From assembly GCF_016653465.1 (NCBI RefSeq), contig NZ_NHSQ01000084.1, forward strand, positions 92,050-156,049: a DNA stretch of 64,000 bases, in the 5' to 3' direction. Made by a program: the position numbers and the translations under genes. Positions 17,682-27,107 of the stretch are shown here, in pieces. Position 1 is the stretch's first letter, and every line of letters starts with the position of its first letter. This DNA is from Thiocystis minor. Lineage in GTDB: Bacteria; Pseudomonadota; Gammaproteobacteria; Chromatiales; Chromatiaceae. The notes beneath the pieces were generated by a model. The model had not been told where the DNA came from. It ran no database searches and worked only from the letters and a program-made list of their open reading frames with translations.

Positions 17682-17924
17682 TCAGTGTTGGCGGCGATAA
17701 CGCGCGACGGCGGCGGCGATGACCGCGATCAGATCGTCGGGCGCGGAAGACGGGGACTGCGTTGGCGTGGTCGCGAGCGGCAGCGCTTCTTCTGGCGCCA
17801 GGCGCAGGATCAGCGAGGACATCAAGCGCAACACGCCAACCAGCAGCAGCAGGAAGGCATAAACAATGCCCATGCCGATAACCATCAGGCGCAGACTCTC
17901 GATTAATAACGTACTTTCATTCAT
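17682..17924 (-). CDS. oadG: Oxaloacetate decarboxylase gamma subunit
   Basis: An 80-residue protein with one membrane helix (about 12-35) and a soluble tail ending in DDLIAVIAAAVARYRRQH, the typical OadG end that contacts the alpha subunit. It is the first gene of the oadG-oadA-oadB operon. It is divergent from pbpC across about 64 bp. Confidence 0.88.
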   Translation of the reverse strand: MNESTLLIESLRLMVIGMGIVYAFLLLLVGVLRLMSSLILRLAPEEALPLATTPTQSPSSAPDDLIAVIAAAVARYRRQH

Positions 17925-17988
17925 GCTCTAAGACCCCATCGGGAAAGCCAATCGGCTCGGATACCGCAAACTCGCGAGCGTAACCGTG

Positions 17989-20121
17989 ATGAAGGCAATC
18001 AGCAAGGTTTGGCGGCGTCGCTGGTGGACGTTCGCCCTGAGCGGACTGCTCGTCGCGCTGGTCGCGGGTGTCCTGTCCGGCGTCGCTACGCTCATCGTTG
18101 CCACCGAACTCCCCGACTCCAACCCCGTCGTTTCGACCCTGATGCTCGACCGCGACGGGCGTTTGCTGCGTCCCTTCACGGTCGCCGGTGGACGCTGGCG
18201 CCTGCCGGTCAGTCTGGACCAGGTCGATCCGGGCTATCTCGCCATGCTGCTGGCGGTGGAGGATCGGCGTTTTCGCACGCATGTCGGCGTCGATCCCCGT
18301 GCGCTTCTGCGCGCCGCCGGACAATTTCTGGTCAACGGACACATCGTCTCCGGCGGCTCCACCCTGACCATGCAAGTCGCCCGACTGCTGGAGGGCGAGT
18401 CGACCCGACGACTGTCCGGCAAGCTGCATCAGATCCGTCTTGCGCTGGCCCTGGAGCGCCGGCTGGACAAAGACGCCATCCTGACCGCCTATCTGACGCG
18501 CGCGCCCTATGGCAGCAATCTCGAAGGGGTGCGCGCCGCCGCGCTGGCTTGGTTCGGCAAGGAACCGCGCCGTCTGAGCGCCGCCGAATCCGCCCTGCTG
18601 GTGGCCCTGCCCCAGGCGCCGGAGTCGCGTCGCCCCGATCGCGACCCGGCCGCCCTGCGCCGGGCGCGCGACCGCATTTTGGAGCGCGTCCATCGTCTCG
18701 GCGTCATCGACGGGATCGAGCTGGCCGCCGCGCTGCGCGAACCGGTGCCGACCCGGCGGCGCCCCTTCCCGATGCTCGCCGCCCATCTCACCTGGCGTCT
18801 GCATCGGGCACACCCGGAGCCGGCCAGCCAGCGACTGACCATCGATGCCGGGCTCCAAAAACGTCTGGAACGTCTGGCCGTCGAACGGGCGCCCGCGTTG
18901 GGCGCCAAGGTCTCGCTCGCCCTCTTGGCGGTCGATCATGCGACCGGCGAGGTGCTGGCCTCGGTCGGGTCGGCGGATCTATTCGACGACGGACGGCGCG
19001 GCTATATCGACATGACCCGCGCCCCGCGCTCGCCCGGCTCCACGCTCAAACCGCTGATCTACGGTCTCGCCTTCGAGGACGGCATCGCTCATCCCGAAAG
19101 CCTGATCGAGGATCGCCCAAGCGGCTTCGCCGGCTATGTCCCGACCAACTTCGATCGCGAGTTTCAGGGCACGGTGAGCGTGCGCCGAGCGCTGCAATTC
19201 TCGCTGAACATCCCTGCGATCCAGCTTCTCGATGCCGTGGGGCCGGAGCGTCTGGCGGCGCGTCTGCGCCGCGCCGGTGCGCAGCCGCTGCTGCCGGATC
19301 GCTCGCCGCCGGGGCTCGCCATCGGACTGGGCGGGGTCGGTCTGACTCTGACCGATCTGGTGCGCCTCTATGCCGCCATCGCGCGGGGCGGAACGGCGGT
19401 CGAGCTGAAGGAGCGACTGAATGAAACTCAAACGGGAAAGGCGCTTGGGGTGCCCGTCGATGCGTCCGCGTCGACTCGCGGCCCGCCGGTGCTCGATCCG
19501 CGCGCCGCCTGGTCGGTCGCCTCCATCCTCGCCGGCGCGCCCACGCCGCTGCACACCCCGACGGGCGGCATCGCCTTCAAGACCGGCACCTCCTACGGCT
19601 ACCGCGACGCCTGGGCGATCGGTTTCGACGGTCGTCATGTCATCGGCGTCTGGACCGGACGGCCGGATGGCGCGCCGGTGCCGGGTCTGGTCGGCCTGGA
19701 GGCCGCCGCGCCCATCCTGTTCGACGCCTTCACCCGTCTGGGTCCGCGCGTTCCGCTGCCGTCGGCGCCGCCCGGCATCCTGACCGCCGCCAGTTCCGCC
19801 GCGCTGCCGCCACCGCTGCAACGGGTCCGCGATCCCCGGCAAGCCAGCGCATCGGATGCGACAGACTCTGTCCTCGAAATCGCCTATCCTCCGCCGGATG
19901 CACGAATCGATCTGGGCTTGACGACCGGTCGGCACGCCGATCTGGCACTCAAGGTTCGGGGCGGCTCGCCACCCTTCACCTGGTTCGCCAATGGTGCGCC
20001 GATCGCGCGCGAGCCCTTCGACCGGATCGCCCGCTGGACCCCGGATGGCCCCGGATTCGTCATCATATCGTTGATTGATGGACGGGGCGTGGCGGCGCGC
20101 GCGACGGTCTTTCTGGAATAA
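17989..20121 (+). CDS. pbpC: Penicillin-binding protein 1C (peptidoglycan glycosyltransferase/transpeptidase)
   Basis: A 710-residue class A PBP. It has a membrane anchor (about 15-38), then the GT51 domain (VEDRRFRTHVGVD, SGGSTLTMQVARLL, LPQAPES), then the transpeptidase with SPGSTLKP (active Ser), SLN and KTGTS, then a C-terminal BiPBP_C beta domain (GSPPFTWFANG). It polymerises and cross-links murein in the periplasm. GTG (17986) and ATG (17989) are adjacent starts; ATG is given. No alpha-2-macroglobulin gene (yfhM), its usual partner, is adjacent. Confidence 0.93.
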   Translation: MKAISKVWRRRWWTFALSGLLVALVAGVLSGVATLIVATELPDSNPVVSTLMLDRDGRLLRPFTVAGGRWRLPVSLDQVDPGYLAMLLAVEDRRFRTHVGVDPRALLRAAGQFLVNGHIVSGGSTLTMQVARLLEGESTRRLSGKLHQIRLALALERRLDKDAILTAYLTRAPYGSNLEGVRAAALAWFGKEPRRLSAAESALLVALPQAPESRRPDRDPAALRRARDRILERVHRLGVIDGIELAAALREPVPTRRRPFPMLAAHLTWRLHRAHPEPASQRLTIDAGLQKRLERLAVERAPALGAKVSLALLAVDHATGEVLASVGSADLFDDGRRGYIDMTRAPRSPGSTLKPLIYGLAFEDGIAHPESLIEDRPSGFAGYVPTNFDREFQGTVSVRRALQFSLNIPAIQLLDAVGPERLAARLRRAGAQPLLPDRSPPGLAIGLGGVGLTLTDLVRLYAAIARGGTAVELKERLNETQTGKALGVPVDASASTRGPPVLDPRAAWSVASILAGAPTPLHTPTGGIAFKTGTSYGYRDAWAIGFDGRHVIGVWTGRPDGAPVPGLVGLEAAAPILFDAFTRLGPRVPLPSAPPGILTAASSAALPPPLQRVRDPRQASASDATDSVLEIAYPPPDARIDLGLTTGRHADLALKVRGGSPPFTWFANGAPIAREPFDRIARWTPDGPGFVIISLIDGRGVAARATVFLE

Positions 20122-20273
20122 TGACGGCAAACTGTGACGCGCTTCACGAAACAAACATTTTCACCGTGTTCGATTCAACCGCGTTATAGAGTGACGGGGG
20201 GCATGCGAGTGACCCCAGACTTGCGGGTCGTTCACGGGGCTTGGCGCAACGCGGTTGAGAATTTCGGCTTTGA

Positions 20274-20316
20274 TCATCGACAACGAGCGATGGCCGAAAC
20301 GATGATCGACGCCCGA
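20274..20316. repeat. Dispersed repeat, copy 1
   Basis: CGACAACGAGCGATGGCCGAAACG and the following TGATCGACGCCCGA match 25037-25078 with only two differences. In the 614 bp spacer 20122-20735, which holds this repeat, a heptamer array, a terminal-inverted-repeat element and a hairpin, but no gene. Confidence 0.8.
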
Positions 20317-20391
20317 ATTTCCTTTCCCACGAACTTAATTGTAGTGTTCGGGCGCTGGAAACCGGCCTAACAGGATGTCACCGAATAGCAT

Positions 20392-20431
20392 GCCAACAGC
20401 CAACAGCCAACAGCCAACAGCCAACAGCCAG
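20392..20431. repeat. Heptamer tandem array CAACAGC
   Basis: About five and a half perfect copies of the 7 bp unit CAACAGC. This type of short tandem heptamer is prone to slippage. Confidence 0.9.
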
Positions 20432-20530
20432 GGATTGTCGCTCGGGTCGCCTCAAATTCAAGCTGGATTCTGGTTGCCCAGGTCATTTTCTGCGAAGCAT
20501 TGACCGATTTTCCGCTCGCCCCGCGTCCTA

Positions 20531-20672
20531 AGAGTCTGTTCATAAAGTTCTCATTGAATTACATATGGTTCCTGAACATGGCACCGACGGAAACCAAGTT
20601 TGTGCCTTAATCGCGTCAAGGACGTAACCGCAACCATTTAATCTCATTAGGAAAACTTTTCAAACAGACTCT
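20531..20672. mobile_element. Small terminal-inverted-repeat element (MITE-like)
   Basis: 142 bp bounded by AGAGTCTGTTCATAAAGTTC and the inverse of AGAGTCTGTTTGAAAAGTTT; the 20-22 bp ends match at all but a few positions. There is no coding capacity. Its base composition is more AT-rich than its surroundings. No clear target duplication is visible. Confidence 0.65.
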
Positions 20673-20675
20673 AAG

Positions 20676-20711
20676 CCCTTTGGCTTCGCTCAGAACAGGC
20701 TTGCCGAAGGG
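20676..20711. repeat. Hairpin repeat directly after the MITE-like element
   Basis: CCCTTTGGC pairs with GCCGAAGGG around a loop containing CGCTCAGAACAG. It may act as a leader hairpin for the TonB receptor gene 25 bases downstream; there is no U-run after it. Confidence 0.5.
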
Positions 20712-20735
20712 TCGAAGAGAGACAAGGATCGCAGG

Positions 20736-22850
20736 ATGAACAGAAAATTGTGCTCCGAAACCGGATTCAAGATGAACGCCTTCATCAACACGGGAACGCG
20801 CCATCTGCGTCGCGGGCTCCTTCGATTGACTCAAGGACACTCGTTCCGGTCGCTCTGCCTGGGAGCAGGTCTGCTGTCACTCGCCAACGCTGGATACGCC
20901 GTGGAAACGACGGCAGACGACAGTCAACTCAACGACCTGCTCGCGCTCCTGGAGAACGAAACCGAGCTGGCGACCAAAACAGGCATGAACGCGAACTTCA
21001 TCCCCGGCATCGCGACCGTTCTGAACGGCGACGAACTGCTCGCGCGCGGCGCGCGCACCGTTTGGCAGTCGCTGTCGCTGGTGCCCGGCATCGCGCAAGG
21101 GCTCGAAATGACCGGCGAGCGCCAGATTTTGAGTCGTGGCGTCGGCTTCGGCTATGCCTCGGGCAATGTCAAGATCCTGCTCGATGGCGTGTCCATGAAC
21201 TCCACGCTGCTGGCGACCGCCAATGCGGTGCTTGACATCCCGATCGAGCAGATCGAGCGGATCGAGGTCATCCGCGGCCCCGGCTCCTCGGTCTACGGCG
21301 AGTATGCCTACGCGGGCGTGGTCAACATCGTCACGCGCAAACAGGCGCGCACCCTGCATCTTCAGTCCGGCGAGGACGCGGACAGCGGCGGCGGACTGAT
21401 CTGGAGCTGGCATGACAAGCAACGGGATCTGACCTTTTCGGTCAACCTGGCCGGGCTGGAGGGCGACGGCGCGGGCGTGCGGGTCGCGGAGGACGCGCTC
21501 CACGCGACTGGCGAGCGGGAACTCTCGAACGCGCCGGGGCGCTCCAACGAGGCTCATCGCTACCGGGGACTCTTCGCCGACCTGCAATGGGGCGCGACCT
21601 TCGCGTCGGTCAAGCTCTTGAACGACGACTACGGCGATCATTTCGGGATCAACCATTTTCTGCCGCCGCCGGACCAGAATCTCGCCTCCAGCAATCGTTA
21701 TCTGACGGCCGAGGTCGGACACGATGTGCGTTTCTCGGAGTCGCTCGACGCGCGCCTCCGGCTGGAGGCCTTGCAACACGAGCGCGACCGCAACGACCTC
21801 TACGTCTTCCCGGCGACCTATCTCGGCGACGCGCCGATCCGCATGGATCAGGACTATCGCGAAACCCGCCTGCTGGCCGCGGCCGATCTCCATTGGCGGC
21901 CCGTCTCGGAGCATGCGCTGCTGTTCGGCCTGGAGGCCAGTCAGGTCGAGGTCGATCAGGCGAGTTGGGAGTGGAACGGTCTGCCGTTCGAGATTCCCGC
22001 GACCTGGCTGGATCTCGATCGCGAGCGGCAAATCCTCGGCGCGATCGTGCAGGATCAGTTTCGCGTCAGCGAGCGGGTCACGCTGACCGGGACGCTGCGC
22101 TATGACGAGTACAGCGATGTGGACGCCTTCCTGAGTCCACGCCTGGCTGCGGTGTGGCGAGTCGATCCCGCGAACGTGCTCAAATTCCAGTATGCGCGGG
22201 CCTTCCGTCCGCCCACCTTCTATGAACTGGAATATGCCGCCTGCCCGTCCCTGAACGCCAGCGAGATTGCGACCTACGAGCTGGGCTACATCCTGACCAA
22301 GCCCCGGTGGGAAGGGCGTCTGACCCTCTTCCACTCCGACCTGACCGACCCGATCGCCTTCGACGAGAGCGGCCAGGAAGGCTATGTCAACGGCGCGGAT
22401 GCCCGACTGCGCGGGATCGAACTGGAATACGTGCATCGACTCGGCTCCAAGGTCAAGCTCGATGCCAACCTGTCCTACGTGGACGCCACACGACCCGCCA
22501 CCGGCGAGGCGCTGACGGGCGGCGCCAGCCTGCTCGGCAATCTGGCGCTGCTTTGGAAACCGCGGGAACGCTGGACCGCGGCGTTGCAACTGCGCTATGT
22601 CGGGGAGCGTCAGCGACAGGATCTGCCCGGACGCAAAGCGATCGATCCCTACGCCCAATGGGATTGCACCCTGAATTACCGCACACCGCTCAAGGGACTG
22701 TTCGCCTCCCTGGGGGTCAAGAACCTGACCGACGCGGACATTCGCTATCCCGATCAGCTCACCAGTTTCGGCGGGGTCGATCTCCCCTATCCGGACGGCT
22801 ACCCGCGCCCCGGCCGGCGCTGGTGGCTGTCGGTCGGTTACGACTTCTGA
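20736..22850 (+). CDS. TonB-dependent outer-membrane receptor
   Basis: A 704-residue protein. A long, positively charged N-region and signal peptide (cleavage near AGYAVE, about residue 56) precede a plug domain with LSLVPGIAQ, ILLDGVSMNS and the plug end VIRGPGSSVYGEYAYAGVVNIVT. A 22-strand beta-barrel follows, with FRPPTFYELEY and a C-terminal aromatic end (WWLSVGYDF). It would take up a ligand (siderophore, cobalamin or other) using TonB energy; the ligand is not apparent. It is the first gene of a unit with a periplasmic protein (17 bases later) and a diguanylate cyclase. AAGGA precedes the ATG. Confidence 0.9.
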   Translation: MNRKLCSETGFKMNAFINTGTRHLRRGLLRLTQGHSFRSLCLGAGLLSLANAGYAVETTADDSQLNDLLALLENETELATKTGMNANFIPGIATVLNGDELLARGARTVWQSLSLVPGIAQGLEMTGERQILSRGVGFGYASGNVKILLDGVSMNSTLLATANAVLDIPIEQIERIEVIRGPGSSVYGEYAYAGVVNIVTRKQARTLHLQSGEDADSGGGLIWSWHDKQRDLTFSVNLAGLEGDGAGVRVAEDALHATGERELSNAPGRSNEAHRYRGLFADLQWGATFASVKLLNDDYGDHFGINHFLPPPDQNLASSNRYLTAEVGHDVRFSESLDARLRLEALQHERDRNDLYVFPATYLGDAPIRMDQDYRETRLLAAADLHWRPVSEHALLFGLEASQVEVDQASWEWNGLPFEIPATWLDLDRERQILGAIVQDQFRVSERVTLTGTLRYDEYSDVDAFLSPRLAAVWRVDPANVLKFQYARAFRPPTFYELEYAACPSLNASEIATYELGYILTKPRWEGRLTLFHSDLTDPIAFDESGQEGYVNGADARLRGIELEYVHRLGSKVKLDANLSYVDATRPATGEALTGGASLLGNLALLWKPRERWTAALQLRYVGERQRQDLPGRKAIDPYAQWDCTLNYRTPLKGLFASLGVKNLTDADIRYPDQLTSFGGVDLPYPDGYPRPGRRWWLSVGYDF

Positions 22851-22867
22851 CGACACCCGCGCCCGCC

Positions 22868-23458
22868 ATGCCCCTCATCGCCCCCGTACTGACTCGGTTG
22901 CCGTGGCTCGTCCTCTCGCTGTGCCTGCCGCTATGGGTCGGAATGCCCGTGGCGCGCGCCGAAACCCCGGCGCTCTGGCAGGAGGACGCGCAACGCCTGC
23001 GGGTAGGACTGAAGCTCTTTCCCGCCTGTCTGGGCGCGCTGGAAGCGCTGGATGACGCGCTCGCCCAGGACGGCTCGCTGCGGGTGCTGGTCGTCTATGA
23101 AGGCTCCGAGGCGCCCGCTCGGCAGGCCGTCTCCAGCCTGGAGACCATCGACCGGATCCGCGGCCATCCGCTGCGCGCGAGCATCCTGTCCGCCAGCGCG
23201 CTCGATCAGGGGACCGGCGGGCCGGCGGCCGGGATCTTCGTCGCCAGCCTTGGATTGACGCCAAAACGCCTGCGAACCTGGTCCGAGCGTGACAATATCA
23301 TGGTGTTTTCGCCCTTCGCCGGCGCCGTGGAGGCGGGCGCGGTGGCCGGTATCCATGTTGCCGATCGCATCCTTCCGGCGATCAACCGAACCCAGGCGCA
23401 ACGCGCCCGCGTCCGGTTCAAGCCGTTCTTTCTGAAGGTGGCCTGGCAATATGACTAA
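22868..23458 (+). CDS. Small periplasmic protein, YfiR/DUF4154-like by context
   Basis: A 196-residue protein with a signal peptide (ends at about ARAE, 29-33). The mature part begins ALWQEDAQRLRVGLKLFP and ends with AINRTQAQRARVRFKPFFLKVA, resembling the INxxAAxxxGVRF end of YfiR/DUF4154 proteins. The gene sits between a TonB receptor and an inner-membrane diguanylate cyclase; YfiR represses the cyclase YfiN through its periplasmic domain. The same role here is an inference. The similarity is weak and it could be an unrelated substrate-binding protein. The last eight bases overlap the cyclase gene. Confidence 0.55.
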   Translation: MPLIAPVLTRLPWLVLSLCLPLWVGMPVARAETPALWQEDAQRLRVGLKLFPACLGALEALDDALAQDGSLRVLVVYEGSEAPARQAVSSLETIDRIRGHPLRASILSASALDQGTGGPAAGIFVASLGLTPKRLRTWSERDNIMVFSPFAGAVEAGAVAGIHVADRILPAINRTQAQRARVRFKPFFLKVAWQYD

Positions 23459-24887
23459 GACCGCCTTCACCGCCTTCGCCGCCTTCCTTCCTCGCTCGCC
23501 GAGGTCGGAGAGAAATCTCGCGTTGATCTTCGGCCTGCTCGGTCTGATGCTCACCGCCCTGATCGCGCTGCATTGGTTCCTCGTGCTGGAACCGACTCTA
23601 CGCGCCGAGGCCGAGAGCCGGGCAACCGCCCTGGCTACCGCGAATCTTCAGGAGATCGGGAAACTGCTCGGGAGCGACCAACCGCCAGAGCGCCTGAAGC
23701 AGGAGTTGCTGACCGCCCTGGACGCCATCCTGCTGCTCAAGGAACAGCCTACGGGGGTGCCATTCATCCAGAGGATCGAAGTGCGCTTCGACGATGGCGA
23801 GTTGGATGCGCCACTCGGGAGCCTCGACCTCTGCCGGGGGATCGGCAAGCAGGAGTGCGCGAACTGTTTCGTCGCCGACATCCCGATCTACCATCCGCGC
23901 AGTCATCAGCTCATCGGGATCGCGACCTGTTACTCCAACCCCTGGGTGTTCGAGCACCTGGTCCTGGATATCCGCGTCAAGCTGCTCTGGGTGGTCGGGT
24001 TCGTGCTGCTGCTGATCGGCATCGCCTGGCTGGAAACCAGCAGGCTGCTGCGGCGTCTGGGCGAAAGCGAGTCCAATCTGCGCAATGTCATTGAGGCCGC
24101 CCCCTTCCCCATGATGCTTCACGAGCCCAACCAGCTCGGATTGCGTCAGGCCAATCGCGCGGCCAAGGACTATCTCGCGCTCCGCGAGGATGCCACCGGC
24201 CACTTCTCCAGCGAACCCTGGCTGGCGCTCCATGCCGCGGGTTTGCCGGGCGACGACGGCGAGGCCCGCGAAATGCCCGTCCCCGCCGCGGACGGGACGC
24301 CGCGCTGGGCCTTGGTCTCGGCGATCCCCTTGCGGTTTTCCGGCGCGGCCAGCCGGCTCGTCTCGCTGGTCGACGTCTCCGACATGAAGCAGCGTCAGGA
24401 CGAACTGCGCGCGGCATCGCTCACCGACGGACTCACCGGACTCGCCAACCGGCGCTATTTGTTTCTGCGCATGGCCAAGGAGATCGAGTTGGTCAATCGG
24501 TATGGCAACGCCTTGGCAATCATCCTGCTCGATCTGGATCTGTTTAAAACCATCAACGACACCTACGGGCATCGGGTTGGCGATGAGGTTCTGGTCCAGG
24601 TCGCCGCCACGCTCGGCACCTGCATTCGTGACGTCGATGTCGCCGGGCGCTACGGCGGCGAGGAATTTCTCGTGATCCTGCCGCACGCGGACGTCGCGAA
24701 GGCTCGGGATATCGCCGAGCGAATCCGCATCAATCTCAAGGCGTTGAAGTGGCCGCAGCCGCGCCTGCGGGTGACTATGAGCGCGGGCGTCCAGGAATAC
24801 CGCAGCGAGAGTCTCGACGAATTCGTCGAGGCTGCGGATCGCAAGCTGTATCAGGCGAAAGAGAGCGGGCGGGATCGGGTGGTTTAA
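23451..24887 (+). CDS. Membrane diguanylate cyclase with cysteine-rich periplasmic sensor
   Basis: A 478-residue protein. TM1 is at about 23-46 and a periplasmic domain at 47-175 has Cys128, Cys136, Cys139 and Cys160. TM2 is at about 177-195. A PAS-like segment (about 210-310) and a GGDEF domain follow, with active site GGEEF and an inhibitory RDVD (RxxD) motif five residues before it. It makes c-di-GMP from two GTP and is likely product-inhibited. The start ATG lies inside the end of the upstream gene, so translation is coupled. The four cysteines could bind metal or form disulfides and so read redox or metal state. Confidence 0.9.
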   Translation: MTKTAFTAFAAFLPRSPRSERNLALIFGLLGLMLTALIALHWFLVLEPTLRAEAESRATALATANLQEIGKLLGSDQPPERLKQELLTALDAILLLKEQPTGVPFIQRIEVRFDDGELDAPLGSLDLCRGIGKQECANCFVADIPIYHPRSHQLIGIATCYSNPWVFEHLVLDIRVKLLWVVGFVLLLIGIAWLETSRLLRRLGESESNLRNVIEAAPFPMMLHEPNQLGLRQANRAAKDYLALREDATGHFSSEPWLALHAAGLPGDDGEAREMPVPAADGTPRWALVSAIPLRFSGAASRLVSLVDVSDMKQRQDELRAASLTDGLTGLANRRYLFLRMAKEIELVNRYGNALAIILLDLDLFKTINDTYGHRVGDEVLVQVAATLGTCIRDVDVAGRYGGEEFLVILPHADVAKARDIAERIRINLKALKWPQPRLRVTMSAGVQEYRSESLDEFVEAADRKLYQAKESGRDRVV

Positions 24888-24954
24888 ACCCTCTTCCGAG
24901 AGAAGACCGATCTTTCTGATCTAAGCTTTTGTAATAATTAAAAATACTTAAAAA

Positions 24955-25036
<82 letters not shown>

Positions 25037-25050
<14 letters not shown>

Positions 25051-25101
25051 ATGGCCGAAACGATTGATCGACGCCCGACAACCTGTCGGCGGTCCCAGGG
25101 G
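25037..25101. repeat. Dispersed repeat, copy 2, with a GCCGAC half-palindrome
   Basis: CGACAACGAGTGATGGCCGA and the following AACGATTGATCGACGCCCGA match 20274-20316. It then runs into ACAACCTGTCGGCGGTCCCAGG, the end motif of the palindrome clusters at 11580 and 13961. Confidence 0.75.
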
Positions 25102-25115
25102 TTGGCGCAAAACCG

Positions 25116-26372
25116 TCAGCCCTTCATCGAGGAAAAGAACTCGTCATTGGTCTTGGTCGCCTTGAGCTTGTCGTGCAGAAACTCCATCGCGGCCAGTTCG
25201 TCCATCGGATGCAGGATCTTGCGCAGAATCCACATCTTCTGAAGCTCCGCCTGACCCATCAGCAACTCCTCGCGGCGGGTGCCGGAGCGGTTGATGTTGA
25301 TCGAGGGGAAGATCCGACGTTCGGCGATACGGCGATCCATGTGAATCTCCATGTTGCCGGTACCCTTGAATTCCTCGTAGATGACATCGTCCATGCGCGA
25401 GCCGGTATCGACCAGCGCGGTCGCCAGAATCGTCAGACTGCCGCCTTCCTCGACATTGCGGGCCGCACCGAAAAAGCGTTTTGGCCGTTGCAGCGCGTTG
25501 GCGTCCACGCCGCCGGTCAGCACCTTGCCGGAGGAGGGCACCACGGTGTTATAGGCGCGCGCCAGGCGGGTGATCGAATCGAGCAGAATCACCACGTCGA
25601 GTTTGTGCTCGACCAGCCGCTTGGCCTTTTCGATCACCATCTCGGCGACCTGGACATGACGGGTGGCGGGTTCGTCGAAAGTACTGGAGATCACCTCGCC
25701 GCGCACCGAACGGCTCATTTCGGTGACCTCTTCCGGACGCTCGTCGATCAGCAACACGATCAGATAACAGTCCGGATGATTGTGTCCGATGGATTGCGCG
25801 ATATTCTGCAACATCATGGTCTTACCGGCCTTGGGCGGGGAGACGATGAGTCCGCGCTGGCCCTTGCCGATGGGTGCCACCAGATCGATCGTGCGCGCCG
25901 TGATGTCCTCGGTGCTGCCGTTGCCGATCTCCAGCGTGAGCCGCTTGTTGGCGAACAGCGGGGTGAAGTTCTCGAACAGGATCTTCGACTTGGCGTTCTC
26001 GGGCCGGTCGAAGTTGATGTCGTTGACCTTCAGCAGCGCGAAATAGCGTTCGCCGTCCTTGGGCGGACGAATCTTGCCGGAAATGGTGTCGCCGGTGCGT
26101 AGCGCGAAGCGGCGGATCTGGCTGGGCGAGACATAGATGTCGTCGGGGCCGGCCAGGTAGGAAGCATCGGCGGAGCGCAGAAAGCCGAAGCCGTCCGAGA
26201 GGATTTCCAGTACGCCGTCGCCGGAAATATCCTCGCCCCGCTTGGCCTGCGCCTTGAGGATGGCAAAGATCAGATCCTGTTTGCGCGAGCGTCCGACGCC
26301 CTCGATTTCCATGGATTGAGCCAGGGCAACCAACTCGGGCACGGGCGTTTTCTTCAGTTCGGTTAGATTCAT
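25116..26372 (-). CDS. rho: Transcription termination factor Rho
   Basis: A 418-residue hexameric RNA helicase. It has the N-terminal [17 protein letters not shown], an RNA-binding cold-shock-like domain ([16 protein letters not shown]), Walker [25 protein letters not shown] and the Q/R-loop region [14 protein letters not shown]. Length matches E. coli Rho (419). It ends transcripts and silences transferred DNA. It is transcribed after trxA in the conserved trxA-rho order. Confidence 0.98.
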   Translation of the reverse strand: MNLTELKKTPVPELVALAQSMEIEGVGRSRKQDLIFAILKAQAKRGEDISGDGVLEILSDGFGFLRSADASYLAGPDDIYVSPSQIRRFALRTGDTISGKIRPPKDGERYFALLKVNDINFDRPENAKSKILFENFTPLFANKRLTLEIGNGSTEDITARTIDLVAPIGKGQRGLIVSPPKAGKTMMLQNIAQSIGHNHPDCYLIVLLIDERPEEVTEMSRSVRGEVISSTFDEPATRHVQVAEMVIEKAKRLVEHKLDVVILLDSITRLARAYNTVVPSSGKVLTGGVDANALQRPKRFFGAARNVEEGGSLTILATALVDTGSRMDDVIYEEFKGTGNMEIHMDRRIAERRIFPSININRSGTRREELLMGQAELQKMWILRKILHPMDELAAMEFLHDKLKATKTNDEFFSSMKG

Positions 26373-26475
26373 CGCGATTTTCGTTAAGGACAGAGGTCGT
26401 GGCTGGTCGGCAGCGCCCGTGAAGGGCCGGAGTCGCGCGGGAAGGCGACTGAAGGGCGGCAGCTTACCGGAGAGA

Positions 26476-26495
26476 GGGCGCCCGGTCGGGCGCCC
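26476..26495. terminator. GC-rich hairpin between trxA and rho
   Basis: Arms GGGCGCCC (26476-26483 and 26488-26495) around GGTC. There is no strong U-run on either strand. It may be a trxA 3' hairpin or part of the rho leader, which is autoregulated in enterobacteria. Confidence 0.45.
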
Positions 26496-26555
26496 CGTGT
26501 TGGTTTGTTCCAGGTGGTTTCGTGAAAAACACGCGGATCTGGTCGGCGCGTCGTT

Positions 26556-26882
26556 TCAAAGATTGCTATCGATGAAGGCCGTCAGTTGCGACTTGGACAC
26601 GGCGCCGACCTTGGTCGCCTCGACCTCGCCGGCGCGAAACAGCATCAGCGTCGGGATGCCGCGAATGCCGTAGCGCGGCGGCGTGCCGGGGTTTTCGTCG
26701 ATATTGAGTTTGGCGACCTTGAGCCGGCCCGCGTATTCCCCGGCAATCTCGTCGAGCACCGGCGCGATCATCTTGCACGGCCCGCACCAGTCGGCCCAGT
26801 AATCCACGAGCACGGGTTCGGGGGATTTCAAAACCTCTTCTTCGAAAGAGTCATCGGTCACATGGACGATGCTATCGCTCAC
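26556..26882 (-). CDS. trxA: Thioredoxin 1
   Basis: A 108-residue thioredoxin with active site WCGPC, cis-Pro motif GIRGIPTL and the N-terminal [16 protein letters not shown] close to E. coli TrxA. It is the general cytoplasmic disulfide reductant. The start is GTG at 26882, with GGGAGA eight bases upstream; no ATG fits. It lies upstream of rho and divergent from rhlB. Confidence 0.96.
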   Translation of the reverse strand: MSDSIVHVTDDSFEEEVLKSPEPVLVDYWADWCGPCKMIAPVLDEIAGEYAGRLKVAKLNIDENPGTPPRYGIRGIPTLMLFRAGEVEATKVGAVSKSQLTAFIDSNL

Positions 26883-26991
26883 TGAAGTTATCTCCCATTT
26901 GTATTTTGCATTGAGTTGTGTGAAAGGCGTGATGACCGGCCTGTGAAGGCGGCGCGCGGATCGGCTTGAGGAGCGGGCGGGCGGATTGGCG

Positions 26992-27020
26992 TTGATAACA
27001 GCCCTTGGGTAAGATGCTAT
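26992..27020 (+). promoter_or_regulatory. Possible sigma-70 promoter of rhlB
   Basis: TTGATA (26992-26997), 17 bases, TGCTAT (27015-27020), 88 bases before the rhlB ATG. It is in the divergent trxA/rhlB spacer (26883-27107), which has no other gene. Confidence 0.45.
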
Positions 27021-27107
27021 TTGATCCAAAGCGAAGACAATTTGCAAGCCTTGCCCGTTCGCGAGGCTCATGGCCTCAACGATCGACAATTCCGACACCC
27101 AATTTTC

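Noticed and set aside
22307..22867. N-terminal extension of the YfiR-like gene into the TonB receptor gene
   Set aside because: It lies in a shadow frame of the receptor; the ATG at 22868 begins a clean signal peptide.
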